Part shown: positions 1 through 5,653 of the stretch, one piece after another
Layout: every line of letters begins with the position of its first letter
How positions within the stretch are numbered: the first letter of the stretch is position 1
DNA from: an uncultured Bacillota bacterium
GTDB lineage: Bacteria; Bacillota; Clostridia; Christensenellales; UBA1242
DNA length: 5,690 nt
NCBI GenBank assembly: GCA_949282835.1
Contig: CASDQU010000099.1
Location: 1-5,690 of the forward strand
Direction: 5' to 3'
The notes under the pieces: model-generated
The model's database searches: none
What the model saw: the letters and a program-made list of their open reading frames with translations, nothing else
What the model was told of the DNA's origin: nothing
Program-made: the position numbers and the translations under genes

Positions 1-1
1 T

Positions 2-1027
2 CTTGATATGCTCAGTGAAAGGATAAAGGAAACCACTTTCAAAATTGCATCTCTTTCTGGAAGAATTTATGCCATGGATAGAGAAAAAAGGTATGAGCGC
101 CTTCAAAAAGCCTATGATGTACTTGTAAATGGAGAGAATTACCGTCAAGAAGGCTATAAAAAGATAATTGAGGAAAGTTATAATGAAGGAATTTATGATG
201 AATTTGTAGAGCCTGTTTTACTTGAAAAAGATGGCATTATTCAAGATGGCGATAGTGTTATATTCTTCAATTTCCGCTCTGATAGAGCAAGAGAGCTTAC
301 TTATTCATTGACAGATAAAAATTTCAAAGAGTTTAAAACTAAGCAATTTAAAAATCTCTTATTTTCACCAATGGAAGAATACTTTAGCGATTTCAAAGAT
401 CTCAATGTCATATATCCGCCTATTGAAGTAAAAGATAATTTAGCCGCTGTTATTTCTAAGGAAGGATTAAAACAATATCATATAGCAGAAACTACCAAGT
501 ACGCTCATGTAACTTTTTTCTTTAATGGCGGCATTGAAAAACCTTACAAAGGTGAAGAACGCAAACTTATTGAAAGTATAGATACGCAAGATTTTTCATA
601 TTATCCTAAAATGCGCGCCATAGAAATTACCGAAAACACTCTAGATGCTATTGCAAGTGGTGAATATGACTTTATATTGGTAAATTATTCCAATCCAGAC
701 ATGATTGGGCATACAGGTAATTTTGAGGCCACAAAGCAATCGATAACTTGTGTCGAAAAACAAGCCTATGCTTTAGCACTTGCCACCCTTATGGCTGGCG
801 GAGATTGTATTATCACTGCTGACCATGGAAATGCTGAAGAGATGATAGATAAAAAAGGCAACAAGGTCACCTCTCATACCACCAACCCTGTGCCTGTGAT
901 TTTGGTGAGCGAAAAATTTAAAAAGGTAAAATTAAAGAAGAATAAAACCATTGCAAGCATTGCTCCTACCATTTTAAAACTTCTGGACATTGACATACCT
1001 GAAAATATGCAGCAGCCGCTTTTTTAA
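2..1027 (+). CDS. gpmI: 2,3-bisphosphoglycerate-independent phosphoglycerate mutase, C-terminal part (5' end outside window)
   Basis: This enzyme interconverts 3- and 2-phosphoglycerate in cytoplasmic glycolysis and gluconeogenesis, using two Mn ions and a phosphoserine intermediate. The reading frame is open to the left edge, so the ATG at 8 is internal. About 341 residues are visible of a family length near 510. The missing part holds the nucleophilic serine and its metal-binding aspartate. Visible family motifs, in order, are SGRIYAMDREKR (substrate arginines), FFNFRSDRARELT (substrate arginines), KYAHVTFFFNGG (conserved lysine), NPDMIGHTG (metal ligands Asp 698-700 and His 710-712), TADHGNAEEM (Asp 821-823, His 824-826) and SHTTNPVPV (metal-ligand His 875-877). 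The C-terminal SIAPTILKLL stretch is also typical. The frame is intact to TAA, so nothing suggests a broken gene. In related bacteria gpmI often follows gapA, pgk and tpiA; whether it does here lies outside the window. Identification is very secure. Confidence 0.97.
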   Translation, partial: LDMLSERIKETTFKIASLSGRIYAMDREKRYERLQKAYDVLVNGENYRQEGYKKIIEESYNEGIYDEFVEPVLLEKDGIIQDGDSVIFFNFRSDRARELTYSLTDKNFKEFKTKQFKNLLFSPMEEYFSDFKDLNVIYPPIEVKDNLAAVISKEGLKQYHIAETTKYAHVTFFFNGGIEKPYKGEERKLIESIDTQDFSYYPKMRAIEITENTLDAIASGEYDFILVNYSNPDMIGHTGNFEATKQSITCVEKQAYALALATLMAGGDCIITADHGNAEEMIDKKGNKVTSHTTNPVPVILVSEKFKKVKLKKNKTIASIAPTILKLLDIDIPENMQQPLF

Positions 1028-1031
1028 TTTC

Positions 1032-1101
1032 TTTTTAAAATTTAAAAAATAAATATTTAATTATATTTAAAAATTTAAATTAAAATAAAATTTAAAAAAA
1101 T
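1032..1101. other. 70-bp tract made only of A and T, with repeated palindromes
   Basis: From 1032 to 1101 there is not a single G or C. The palindrome AAATTTAAA occurs three times (1038-1046, 1071-1079, 1088-1096). The tract begins four bases after the gpmI stop codon and lies before the shared terminator, so it would be 3' untranslated RNA of gpmI. No reading frame of note is present. The composition is seen directly. Any role, such as a bent or easily melted DNA segment between convergent genes, is inference. Confidence 0.6.
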
Positions 1102-1116
1102 CAAAATTCAATAATA

Positions 1117-1152
1117 AAAAACGCATTTAATATATTTTTAAAATGCGTTTTT
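1117..1152. terminator. bidirectional intrinsic terminator between convergent genes
   Basis: A 12-bp perfect stem (1117-1128 with 1141-1152) has the core CGCATTT/AAATGCG flanked by five A-T pairs, around a 12-base loop. Read on the plus strand, the T-rich arm runs into further T-rich sequence and would end gpmI transcripts about 90 bases after the stop codon. Read on the minus strand, the A-tract becomes a U-tract and would end transcripts of the gene at 1249-1815, about 100 bases after its stop. The convergent arrangement and symmetric tracts make use in both directions plausible. Confidence 0.88.
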
Positions 1153-1248
1153 ATTTTATTTATTATTTTTTCTATTTTATTAGCTATTTTTGAATATTTT
1201 TTTATTTTTTAAATATTTTAGGGATTTCTTTATTAAATAATTTTTTTA

Positions 1249-1815
1249 TCAATATGCTGACCGCAATTCGTTTATTATAACATTTTCTTTGTTTGTACCA
1301 AGTTTGCAATCATAAACGATAAATTCTACCACTAAGTTATAAAGTTCATGTTCAGAAATATAAGACATGATTTTAGCTATCCCAGGCACTTTCCAAAGCT
1401 TTTCATCGTCAAGGCTGCAATGCATATTATACTGTGGATTTTCATATATATTTCGCTGTGTGGCTTCACTATCACTACGTGCTGACAAGTCCACTACATC
1501 AACAAAGCCTCTTGTTACCTTGATGTCTCCAACAAGCACAATGTCTTCTTTATATTCATTATAGGAAACATCTAAAATAAATTCATCTTCAAAATTGGGC
1601 AATAATTCAATCGCTTCATCATAACTTTGTACAAAAAAATATTTTCCTTTGGCTTTATTGACCGTTCTAAGCACATATTCCTTTGCTGGAAATTTTGTCA
1701 TAAAGTTTTTTATACCTTCATAATCGGCAACTGAAAAAATATCAAATGGAAAATGATTGAGCTTTAACATCTTAATAGTTTTCATACTATCTTTTTTATC
1801 TTTTACAACTAACAT
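1249..1815 (-). CDS. conserved-looking protein of unknown function, 188 aa, possible remote ATP-grasp resemblance
   Basis: I do not recognise a named family. The protein has no signal peptide or membrane segment and is rich in Lys, Glu and Asp, so it is probably cytoplasmic. Residues 28-48 look like a short helical region (ADYEGIKNFM...). Residues 92-110 hold IVLVGDIKVTRGFVDVVDLS, which reads as alternating strands. The C-terminus has VVEFIVYD (162-169, Glu164), then LGTNKE (Glu177) and INELRSAY ending the chain. This VEF...G...E...ELR pattern recalls the end of small uncharacterised Clostridia proteins and, loosely, the metal-binding strand of ATP-grasp folds; that link is memory-based inference and weak. 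The start is well chosen because a Shine-Dalgarno AAGGAT sits six bases upstream. The gene ends with TGA directly followed by TAA. It converges on gpmI and lies 100 bases downstream of the secreted-protein gene, with its own candidate promoter. Confidence 0.82.
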   Translation of the reverse strand: MLVVKDKKDSMKTIKMLKLNHFPFDIFSVADYEGIKNFMTKFPAKEYVLRTVNKAKGKYFFVQSYDEAIELLPNFEDEFILDVSYNEYKEDIVLVGDIKVTRGFVDVVDLSARSDSEATQRNIYENPQYNMHCSLDDEKLWKVPGIAKIMSYISEHELYNLVVEFIVYDCKLGTNKENVIINELRSAY

Positions 1816-1821
1816 ATTTTC

Positions 1822-1827
1822 ATCCTT
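1822..1827 (-). promoter_or_regulatory. ribosome binding site AAGGAT
   Basis: On the minus strand AAGGAT lies six bases before the ATG at 1815. It fixes the start of the 188-residue protein. An ATG overlapping this site opens an out-of-frame reading frame that stops after four codons. Confidence 0.75.
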
Positions 1828-1864
1828 ATAAAAATTTTAGAAAGAGTGACATCTCTTTAGTAAT

Positions 1865-1894
1865 AGTTTAACATAGTTTGAAAAAAAATGTTAA
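1865..1894 (-). promoter_or_regulatory. candidate promoter with overlapping 7-bp inverted repeat
   Basis: On the minus strand TTAACA (1889-1894, five of six matches to the -35 consensus) is followed after 18 bases by TAAACT (1865-1870, four of six matches to the -10). Transcription would start near 1858 and leave a leader of about 43 bases with the Shine-Dalgarno site. A perfect 7-bp inverted repeat, TTAACAT (1868-1874) and ATGTTAA (1888-1894), covers the -35 and part of the -10. That is where a repressor dimer could bind. The repeat is seen directly; promoter and operator function are inferred, and AT-rich DNA yields such matches by chance. Confidence 0.45.
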
Positions 1895-1915
1895 TTAAAT
1901 GTAAAAGTTTTTTAT

Positions 1916-2593
1916 TTAATAATTAAAATTTGAAGCTGTCGCGACACTTATAATTTTATAGCTCTCATCTGTAATTTCCACTAAAGATGCTATGTATCCA
2001 AGATTATTTGCGCTAAAACCAGCATATACCTTCTGAAGTATCATCAAATACTCCTGTCTAGTTGAAAGATTGTAATAAGGAAATATTGTATTTATACTAG
2101 ATATCTTTAAAGTACAATCTTCTTGCTGGCAAACAGAATTAGAGGCGTCAAGATGTAAAAGTTTCCCTTGATAGTCTATTTCTACAAGACTGCCTTGATA
2201 TGAGGCGCTGATATTAGGATTAAAATCACCACTATCAAATATTTTTCGAAGATTACCGTTTGCTAAAGAATATATCTCATAATAACTATAGCCGCCGCTT
2301 CCTCCGCTTTCTACACCATATAAAATTTGAGATAGCCCATTAGATAAAAAGGGAGCAATATAAATGCTCGGGTTATACCCTTCGTTATAATCTGGCGTAA
2401 TTGAAATTTTATCTTCTCCTGTTTCAACTATAATGGTGATGTCCTCTTTAAAATTTTCACCACTGCTTTCTAATGACACATAACTTGGAGTATTCTGATT
2501 AATCAAAAATTGGCAATCTTCGCTGTCTATACACTTATAGGCTAGCTGATTTGTCAAAGATAATGCCAATAAAAAAAGAGACAAACATTTCAT
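1916..2593 (-). CDS. predicted secreted protein of unknown function, 225 aa
   Basis: I do not recognise a named family. The N-terminus (a lysine, then hydrophobic LSLFLLALSL, then a polar turn) looks like a Sec signal peptide with possible cleavage after Ala18. Cys21 is not in a standard lipobox, so a lipoprotein is unlikely. After cleavage four cysteines remain in two close pairs, Cys21/Cys27 and Cys155/Cys160, which could form disulfides outside the cell. The core is rich in Ser, Gly, Asn and Tyr and looks strand-rich: QILYGVESGGSGGYSYYEIY (89-108), SLVEIDYQGKLLHLDA (135-150) and, near the end, AGFSANNLGYIASLVEI (191-207). It loosely resembles secreted proteins of Clostridium and Paenibacillus that share a SGGSGG segment and a terminal LGY segment, but I cannot name them. 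No Shine-Dalgarno site precedes the ATG, and no other in-frame start gives a better signal peptide. The gene starts 28 bases after radC stops, and a terminator-like hairpin spans its start codon. Confidence 0.82.
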   Translation of the reverse strand: MKCLSLFLLALSLTNQLAYKCIDSEDCQFLINQNTPSYVSLESSGENFKEDITIIVETGEDKISITPDYNEGYNPSIYIAPFLSNGLSQILYGVESGGSGGYSYYEIYSLANGNLRKIFDSGDFNPNISASYQGSLVEIDYQGKLLHLDASNSVCQQEDCTLKISSINTIFPYYNLSTRQEYLMILQKVYAGFSANNLGYIASLVEITDESYKIISVATASNFNY

Positions 2594-2609
2594 AATAATA
2601 GTGTTTGTC
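2571..2609 (-). terminator. terminator-like hairpin and U-tract across the start of the secreted-protein gene
   Basis: Read on the minus strand, GACAAACA (2602-2609) pairs with TGTTTGTC (2580-2587), an 8-bp perfect stem with three G-C pairs and a 14-base loop. Two bases later come seven T's (2571-2577). The structure begins 12 bases after the radC stop codon, a usual place for a terminator. The ATG of the secreted-protein gene (2591-2593) lies in the loop, and the right arm and T-tract are its signal-peptide codons. The stem is modest, and a run of Leu/Phe codons yields T's anyway, so partial termination or coincidence are both possible. Confidence 0.6.
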
Positions 2610-2621
2610 GTAATAAAATAA

Positions 2622-3386
2622 TTATTCGCTATCGCTGAAATTTAAATTTTTAAGCTCATTAATGGCATTATTATAATATTCTTGATTGTCAACAAAAGCT
2701 CTTTTAAGACATAAATCCTTCATGCTGTAAATCCCATCACTGCCTATTATTGCATCATCAACAAGGTCGCAACTGATAAACTCAAAACTCCCCTCAAGTT
2801 TTTCATGTGACTTCATATCTTGCGCTGAAGGATTACAACTGCCGCCTGGATGATTGTGGACTATTATTACTCCGCTAGCATTAAATGCTGAAACAAAAAG
2901 TGCTATTTCATTTAAATTTATAGCAACTAAACTTATAGTGCCTCTAGCAAGACACCTTGTTCCGAGTACTCTGCCACTTCTATTTACTGCAATAACATGC
3001 ACTTCCTCTCTATGCTTAAATCTAAGCAAAGCCTCAATAAAATCATATATTTCACCACATGAAGAAATTTTTTCTTGTTTTGATGCCTTTTCTTGTGTAT
3101 AACGATAATAAATATTTAAAAGTAAACTAAGTTTTTTGGCTGAAGTCTCTCCCATACCTTCAACTTTGACCAAATCATAAATGGGAGCTTCCAAAATTGT
3201 AGGAATATTTTTGTATCTGTCAAGCAGCCTATGAGCAAGTGGATTAACATCGCCGCGCGGAAAAATGTAAAACAAAATAAATTCCATAGCTTGTACATTA
3301 CTTAAATCATCAAGCCCGATTTTAAATACAGTATCAAGCAGCCTGCGTCTATGCCCTTTATGTATGTTTTTTTCGTTCTTTTTCAT
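2622..3386 (-). CDS. radC: RadC-family JAB/MPN+ (JAMM) protein with helix-hairpin-helix domain
   Basis: RadC proteins join an N-terminal helix-hairpin-helix DNA-binding region to a C-terminal JAMM metalloprotease-like domain. Their historic link to DNA repair came from a misassigned allele, and the true cellular role is unsettled. The N-terminal region starts with KGHRRRLLD and has the hairpin segment VEGMGETSAKKL (75-86). The JAMM zinc motif is intact: His177, His179, Ser187 and Asp190 in HNHPGGSCNPSAQD. Glu127 or Glu128 is a candidate for the catalytic acid. The usual family DHIIIG near the end reads DDAIIG (210-215), so the His is Asp. The chain is 254 residues against about 225-230 for many relatives; the excess is a polar, Asn-rich tail after residue 224. 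A near-consensus promoter ends nine bases before the ATG, and no Shine-Dalgarno is present, so the mRNA is probably leaderless. The gene is separated from the upstream ATPase gene by a terminator. Confidence 0.95.
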   Translation of the reverse strand: MKKNEKNIHKGHRRRLLDTVFKIGLDDLSNVQAMEFILFYIFPRGDVNPLAHRLLDRYKNIPTILEAPIYDLVKVEGMGETSAKKLSLLLNIYYRYTQEKASKQEKISSCGEIYDFIEALLRFKHREEVHVIAVNRSGRVLGTRCLARGTISLVAINLNEIALFVSAFNASGVIIVHNHPGGSCNPSAQDMKSHEKLEGSFEFISCDLVDDAIIGSDGIYSMKDLCLKRAFVDNQEYYNNAINELKNLNFSDSE

Positions 3387-3395
3387 AACATTAAA

Positions 3396-3424
3396 ATTTT
3401 ACGAAAATAATATAAAAATGTCAA
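3396..3424 (-). promoter_or_regulatory. radC promoter, TTGACA-17-TAAAAT
   Basis: On the minus strand a perfect -35 TTGACA (3419-3424) is followed after exactly 17 bases by TAAAAT (3396-3401, five of six matches to TATAAT). The expected start of transcription, about seven bases on, is the G at 3389, three bases before the radC ATG at 3386. A start at the ATG itself is also possible. The T-rich tail of the upstream terminator lies about 20 bases before the -35 and could act as an UP element; that is inference. Confidence 0.75.
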
Positions 3425-3443
3425 ATTTTTATGGTCTAATTAT

Positions 3444-3472
3444 AAAAAAAACAAGAGGTTAACTCTTGCTTT
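3444..3472 (-). terminator. intrinsic terminator after the coupling-ATPase gene
   Basis: Read on the minus strand, CAAGAG (3463-3468) pairs with CTCTTG (3452-3457) around the loop TTAAC, followed directly by eight T's (3444-3451). The A-rich bases before the stem can extend it through a G-U and three A-U pairs. It begins a few bases after the stop codon at 3478, and so closes the ATPase transcript before the radC promoter. Confidence 0.9.
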
Positions 3473-3477
3473 ATTTT

Positions 3478-5502
3478 TTATTCAAAAGGATTGGATGGTT
3501 TCAATACTATGTTGTTTCGCATATGGACATCATAATAAATGTTTTGAATATCAAGCTTTTTAGATAGAGCCACAGGGTCTTGTGCTGGCGACTTTACCAT
3601 GCACTTTGTAGCATAGAATGGTGTCATCACATCCTTCATAATCTCTTTTCTAAATATCTTAGCCACAACCGTCCATTTTGGCAACTGTCTTAATTGTTGT
3701 TTGTCTAATAACGGTTTTCTTGTCCTTTGAACAGAGGTAGATATATTTTCTCCAGAATCGGTGTCCTTAGTTGAGCGCGACCTATTTTCTTCTTCATGGA
3801 ATACTGTAACCTCACCACATGCCTCTGAGAATGCCTGTATAGTTGACGGGTCTTCTGAGCCAAGGAATACCTCCATTTGGAAGTTACCCCGAATATTTTG
3901 TGCTTCATCTTGACCATATTTAATGTCAAGTTGCTTGTATGATTGAAGAACAATTTCAAAGAAAATATTTCGTGAACGCGATACTGTAACCATTGTACCG
4001 AATTTTGGTACTGCTGGCATATTACCAAACTCATCAAGAATGAAATATACCGGTCTTTTTAACTGCCCTGTCTTCTTTGTCTTTGGGTTATATGTCCTAT
4101 TTGCAACATCAACAAGTACCTTATATAACTGACTGATACAAAGCACACCAAGCGGATGGCGTTCTGTTTTATGGTCGGGAATTCTGATAAAGAAGGCGGT
4201 TGGTCTTTCTGGAATATCTTCAAAGTCGATATCAGTTCCACTAGTCATGTAGAAAATACCTTCATCGCCAAGAATATTGCCTATTGACGAACCTAGTGTT
4301 GCAATAAATGACCTTTGAGTTATTGGGCTTGCTAAACATACACTGCTCATTAAGTCTTTAACATTGCTTCCAACAGGGTCTCGTCCTTCTCCATATTTGG
4401 TAAGCGTTTTTAATGTACTTTCTCTATCGCCTGCAGGGTCACGAAGCATACAAATCTTATATAAATTAAATAAGTTAAACTTTTCAAGAGTCATGCCAAG
4501 ACGCGGGTCTCTGCTATCTTCCAGCATACCTTGCATAATACCCAAGATAAGGTCACGGCAACCATCAGGCCAAGTTTTATCTTTACAATTAGGGTCATCT
4601 GGAATGAGCGACAAAGCTATATTTTTAAGATTTGATTTCGCTTCATCTTCAAGTTGAATTCTTTTCGATTCAAGCTCATCTTTTAAAATCTCATTGTTAG
4701 GAAAAGCTTTACCTTCAAAACCAAACCAAGTATCACCATAAGTAGCTCCTGCAAGTTGCGCCGCATCAAATTTCTTATAGCCCATATCTTCTGGTTTACA
4801 ATTACTAAACTTTTTAACCTCTTTAGCAAGATTACCAGCCCTTTCATAGGTCTTGTATGCTATCTCCATTGGGTTCCAAAGTGAAGAGGCATAAGGGTTA
4901 TCAAGATTTAGCACAATAATATTGTAGCCTTCTTCTTTTAAAATATTTGCATTATCTGTATAAAGTTCCCCCTTAGGGTCGGTCATAATAAGACTTGGCT
5001 TTTGTGCAGAGTGCGCTAGTATTCTTACAGTTGGGTTTGCAAAAATTTGAGTTTTACCCACACCTGTAGTACCCAAAACCAATGCGTGTGTTTCAGGTTT
5101 CATATTAATTTCATATCTTCCGCCTACCTCTTTATTTCTAAACACAAAGCCAGTTTTGTTTAAGGAAGGAAGAGCATTCCAAGTGGTAGCAATAAGCTCT
5201 GGGTCATTTTTAAGTCGCTCTTGTGAGATAAATCTAGAATCAAAATTGATATCTGTTTCTTTTCCTTCTGCTGTAGTACCCATGTTTGTATATGTCTTTG
5301 TTGCCTTTTTGGGAATAATGCCAAGGAAAAAGCCGAGTGCCGCACCTATTCCCAGACCAACAAAGGCTGAAGATGAAGTTAAAGATTGAACAAATGACAA
5401 TTCATCCTCCGATGTGAACATTGTAACTAATGCACCAGCTAAAAAGCCAAGTAGTCCAATAATTACCAGCAAAATGAGTGCCATTTTTAACTTTTTTTTC
5501 AT
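3478..5502 (-). CDS. VirD4/TraG-family type IV secretion coupling protein (DNA-transfer ATPase)
   Basis: Coupling proteins of this family are membrane-anchored hexameric ATPases that bring relaxase-bound DNA or protein substrates to a type IV secretion channel. Two membrane helices are visible at about residues 7-29 and 43-63, with a short charged loop between; the rest is cytoplasmic. Walker A is GTTGVGKT (144-151, Lys150, Thr151). TDPKGEL (174-180) follows, as usual for the family. An all-helical insert with WPDGCRDLILGIMQGMLED lies near 311-329. Walker B is VYFILDEFGN (485-494, Asp490, Glu491). The family QSYKQL (520-525) and IRGNFQMEVFLG (537-548) segments come next. At 674 residues with all motifs the ATPase appears complete. 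A Shine-Dalgarno AAGGGG six bases upstream supports this start over the Met at residue 7. It is monocistronic here, with its own promoter region and terminator. No relaxase or VirB-type gene lies in the window, so conjugative element, remnant or resident secretion system cannot be told apart. Its GC content looks higher than its neighbours'. Confidence 0.95.
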   Translation of the reverse strand: MKKKLKMALILLVIIGLLGFLAGALVTMFTSEDELSFVQSLTSSSAFVGLGIGAALGFFLGIIPKKATKTYTNMGTTAEGKETDINFDSRFISQERLKNDPELIATTWNALPSLNKTGFVFRNKEVGGRYEINMKPETHALVLGTTGVGKTQIFANPTVRILAHSAQKPSLIMTDPKGELYTDNANILKEEGYNIIVLNLDNPYASSLWNPMEIAYKTYERAGNLAKEVKKFSNCKPEDMGYKKFDAAQLAGATYGDTWFGFEGKAFPNNEILKDELESKRIQLEDEAKSNLKNIALSLIPDDPNCKDKTWPDGCRDLILGIMQGMLEDSRDPRLGMTLEKFNLFNLYKICMLRDPAGDRESTLKTLTKYGEGRDPVGSNVKDLMSSVCLASPITQRSFIATLGSSIGNILGDEGIFYMTSGTDIDFEDIPERPTAFFIRIPDHKTERHPLGVLCISQLYKVLVDVANRTYNPKTKKTGQLKRPVYFILDEFGNMPAVPKFGTMVTVSRSRNIFFEIVLQSYKQLDIKYGQDEAQNIRGNFQMEVFLGSEDPSTIQAFSEACGEVTVFHEEENRSRSTKDTDSGENISTSVQRTRKPLLDKQQLRQLPKWTVVAKIFRKEIMKDVMTPFYATKCMVKSPAQDPVALSKKLDIQNIYYDVHMRNNIVLKPSNPFE

Positions 5503-5508
5503 ATTTTT

Positions 5509-5514
5509 CCCCTT
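5509..5514 (-). promoter_or_regulatory. ribosome binding site AAGGGG
   Basis: On the minus strand AAGGGG lies six bases before the ATG at 5502, in otherwise A-rich sequence. It selects the first Met of the coupling protein rather than the Met at residue 7. Confidence 0.75.
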
Positions 5515-5551
5515 TTCAATTTGTCTATATCTTTATCTTATCTATTAATAT

Positions 5552-5594
5552 AATAAAGATACCTCTTTATTTAAGAATAATAATTTTTCTTAAA
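5552..5594 (-). promoter_or_regulatory. two adjacent AT-rich inverted repeats in the coupling-protein leader
   Basis: AATAAAGA (5552-5559) and TCTTTATT (5564-5571) form an 8-bp inverted repeat with a 4-base loop. TTTAAGAA (5570-5577) and TTCTTAAA (5587-5594) form a second 8-bp repeat with a 9-base loop. They share bases 5570-5571, so both full hairpins cannot form at once. Both would lie in the transcript from the candidate promoter at 5622-5650. Neither is followed by a U-run, so they are not plain terminators. They could be protein-binding operators, a folded leader, or chance in AT-rich DNA. Confidence 0.4.
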
Positions 5595-5602
5595 AAAGTC
5601 AA
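5574..5602 (-). promoter_or_regulatory. weaker second candidate promoter for the coupling-protein gene
   Basis: On the minus strand TTGACT (5597-5602, five of six) precedes TATTCT (5574-5579, four of six) by 17 bases. It overlaps the 5570-5594 inverted repeat, so a protein bound there would compete with polymerase. The -35 half is well matched; the -10 half is weak. Confidence 0.3.
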
Positions 5603-5653
5603 ACATTTATAAAGCTTTTAAATAATAAAAACAAAAAAGTCACAAGTCAAACA
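5596..5653. repeat. 10-bp direct repeat AAGTCAAACA, two copies 48 bp apart
   Basis: AAGTCAAACA occurs at 5596-5605 and again at 5644-5653. Each copy contains the -35 element of one of the two candidate promoters. The 48-bp spacing is between four and five helical turns. The repeats may reflect promoter duplication or a binding site for a regulator; this is inference. Confidence 0.45.
5622..5650 (-). promoter_or_regulatory. main candidate promoter for the coupling-protein gene
   Basis: On the minus strand TTGACT (5645-5650, five of six matches) is followed after exactly 17 bases by TATTAT (5622-5627, five of six). Transcription would begin near 5615 and give a leader of about 113 bases before the ATG at 5502. 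No other gene is visible between this site and the right edge of the window. Confidence 0.65.

Noticed and set aside
8..10. ATG at 8 as the true start of the phosphoglycerate mutase
   Set aside because: The frame stays open to the left edge and the first residues already match the middle of the family, about 165 residues in; the start lies outside the window.
1193..1217. AATATTT/AAATATT inverted repeat as a terminator for the 188-residue protein gene
   Set aside because: The 7-bp stem is pure A-T and too weak, while a much better hairpin lies further on at 1117-1152.
1367..1564. Plus-strand open frame of 65 codons opposite the 188-residue protein gene
   Set aside because: It lies fully antisense to a gene with a Shine-Dalgarno site and plausible protein sequence; its own product is Ser/Leu-rich with no recognisable motif.
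1916..2593. Lipoprotein assignment for the secreted protein because of Cys21 after the hydrophobic segment
   Set aside because: The residues before Cys21 (LAYK) do not fit a lipobox, where a small residue should stand directly before the cysteine.
2641..2700. Promoter inside the 3' end of radC for the secreted-protein gene (TTGACA near 2685-2690 with TATAAT)
   Set aside because: The two hexamers are only 11 bases apart, too close for a standard promoter, and no correctly spaced -10 follows.
2854..3298. Open frames overlapping radC at 2854-3102 (plus) and 3116-3298 (minus)
   Set aside because: They are shadows of the radC reading frame, whose JAMM and helix-hairpin-helix motifs leave no doubt about the true coding frame.
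3705..4037. Minus-strand 110-codon open frame inside the coupling-protein gene
   Set aside because: It overlaps, in another frame, the coding region for the Walker B part of the ATPase, and its translation shows no domain-like pattern. The same applies to the shorter frames at 4059-4241, 4364-4657, 5156-5389 and 5160-5345.
1249..5502. Alternative genetic code with TGA as tryptophan, suggested by the extreme AT content
   Set aside because: Tryptophans at conserved-looking positions are TGG, no gene needs TGA read-through, and TGA ends the 188-residue protein gene. Only one TGA stop is seen and it is followed by TAA, so the evidence rests mainly on TGG use.
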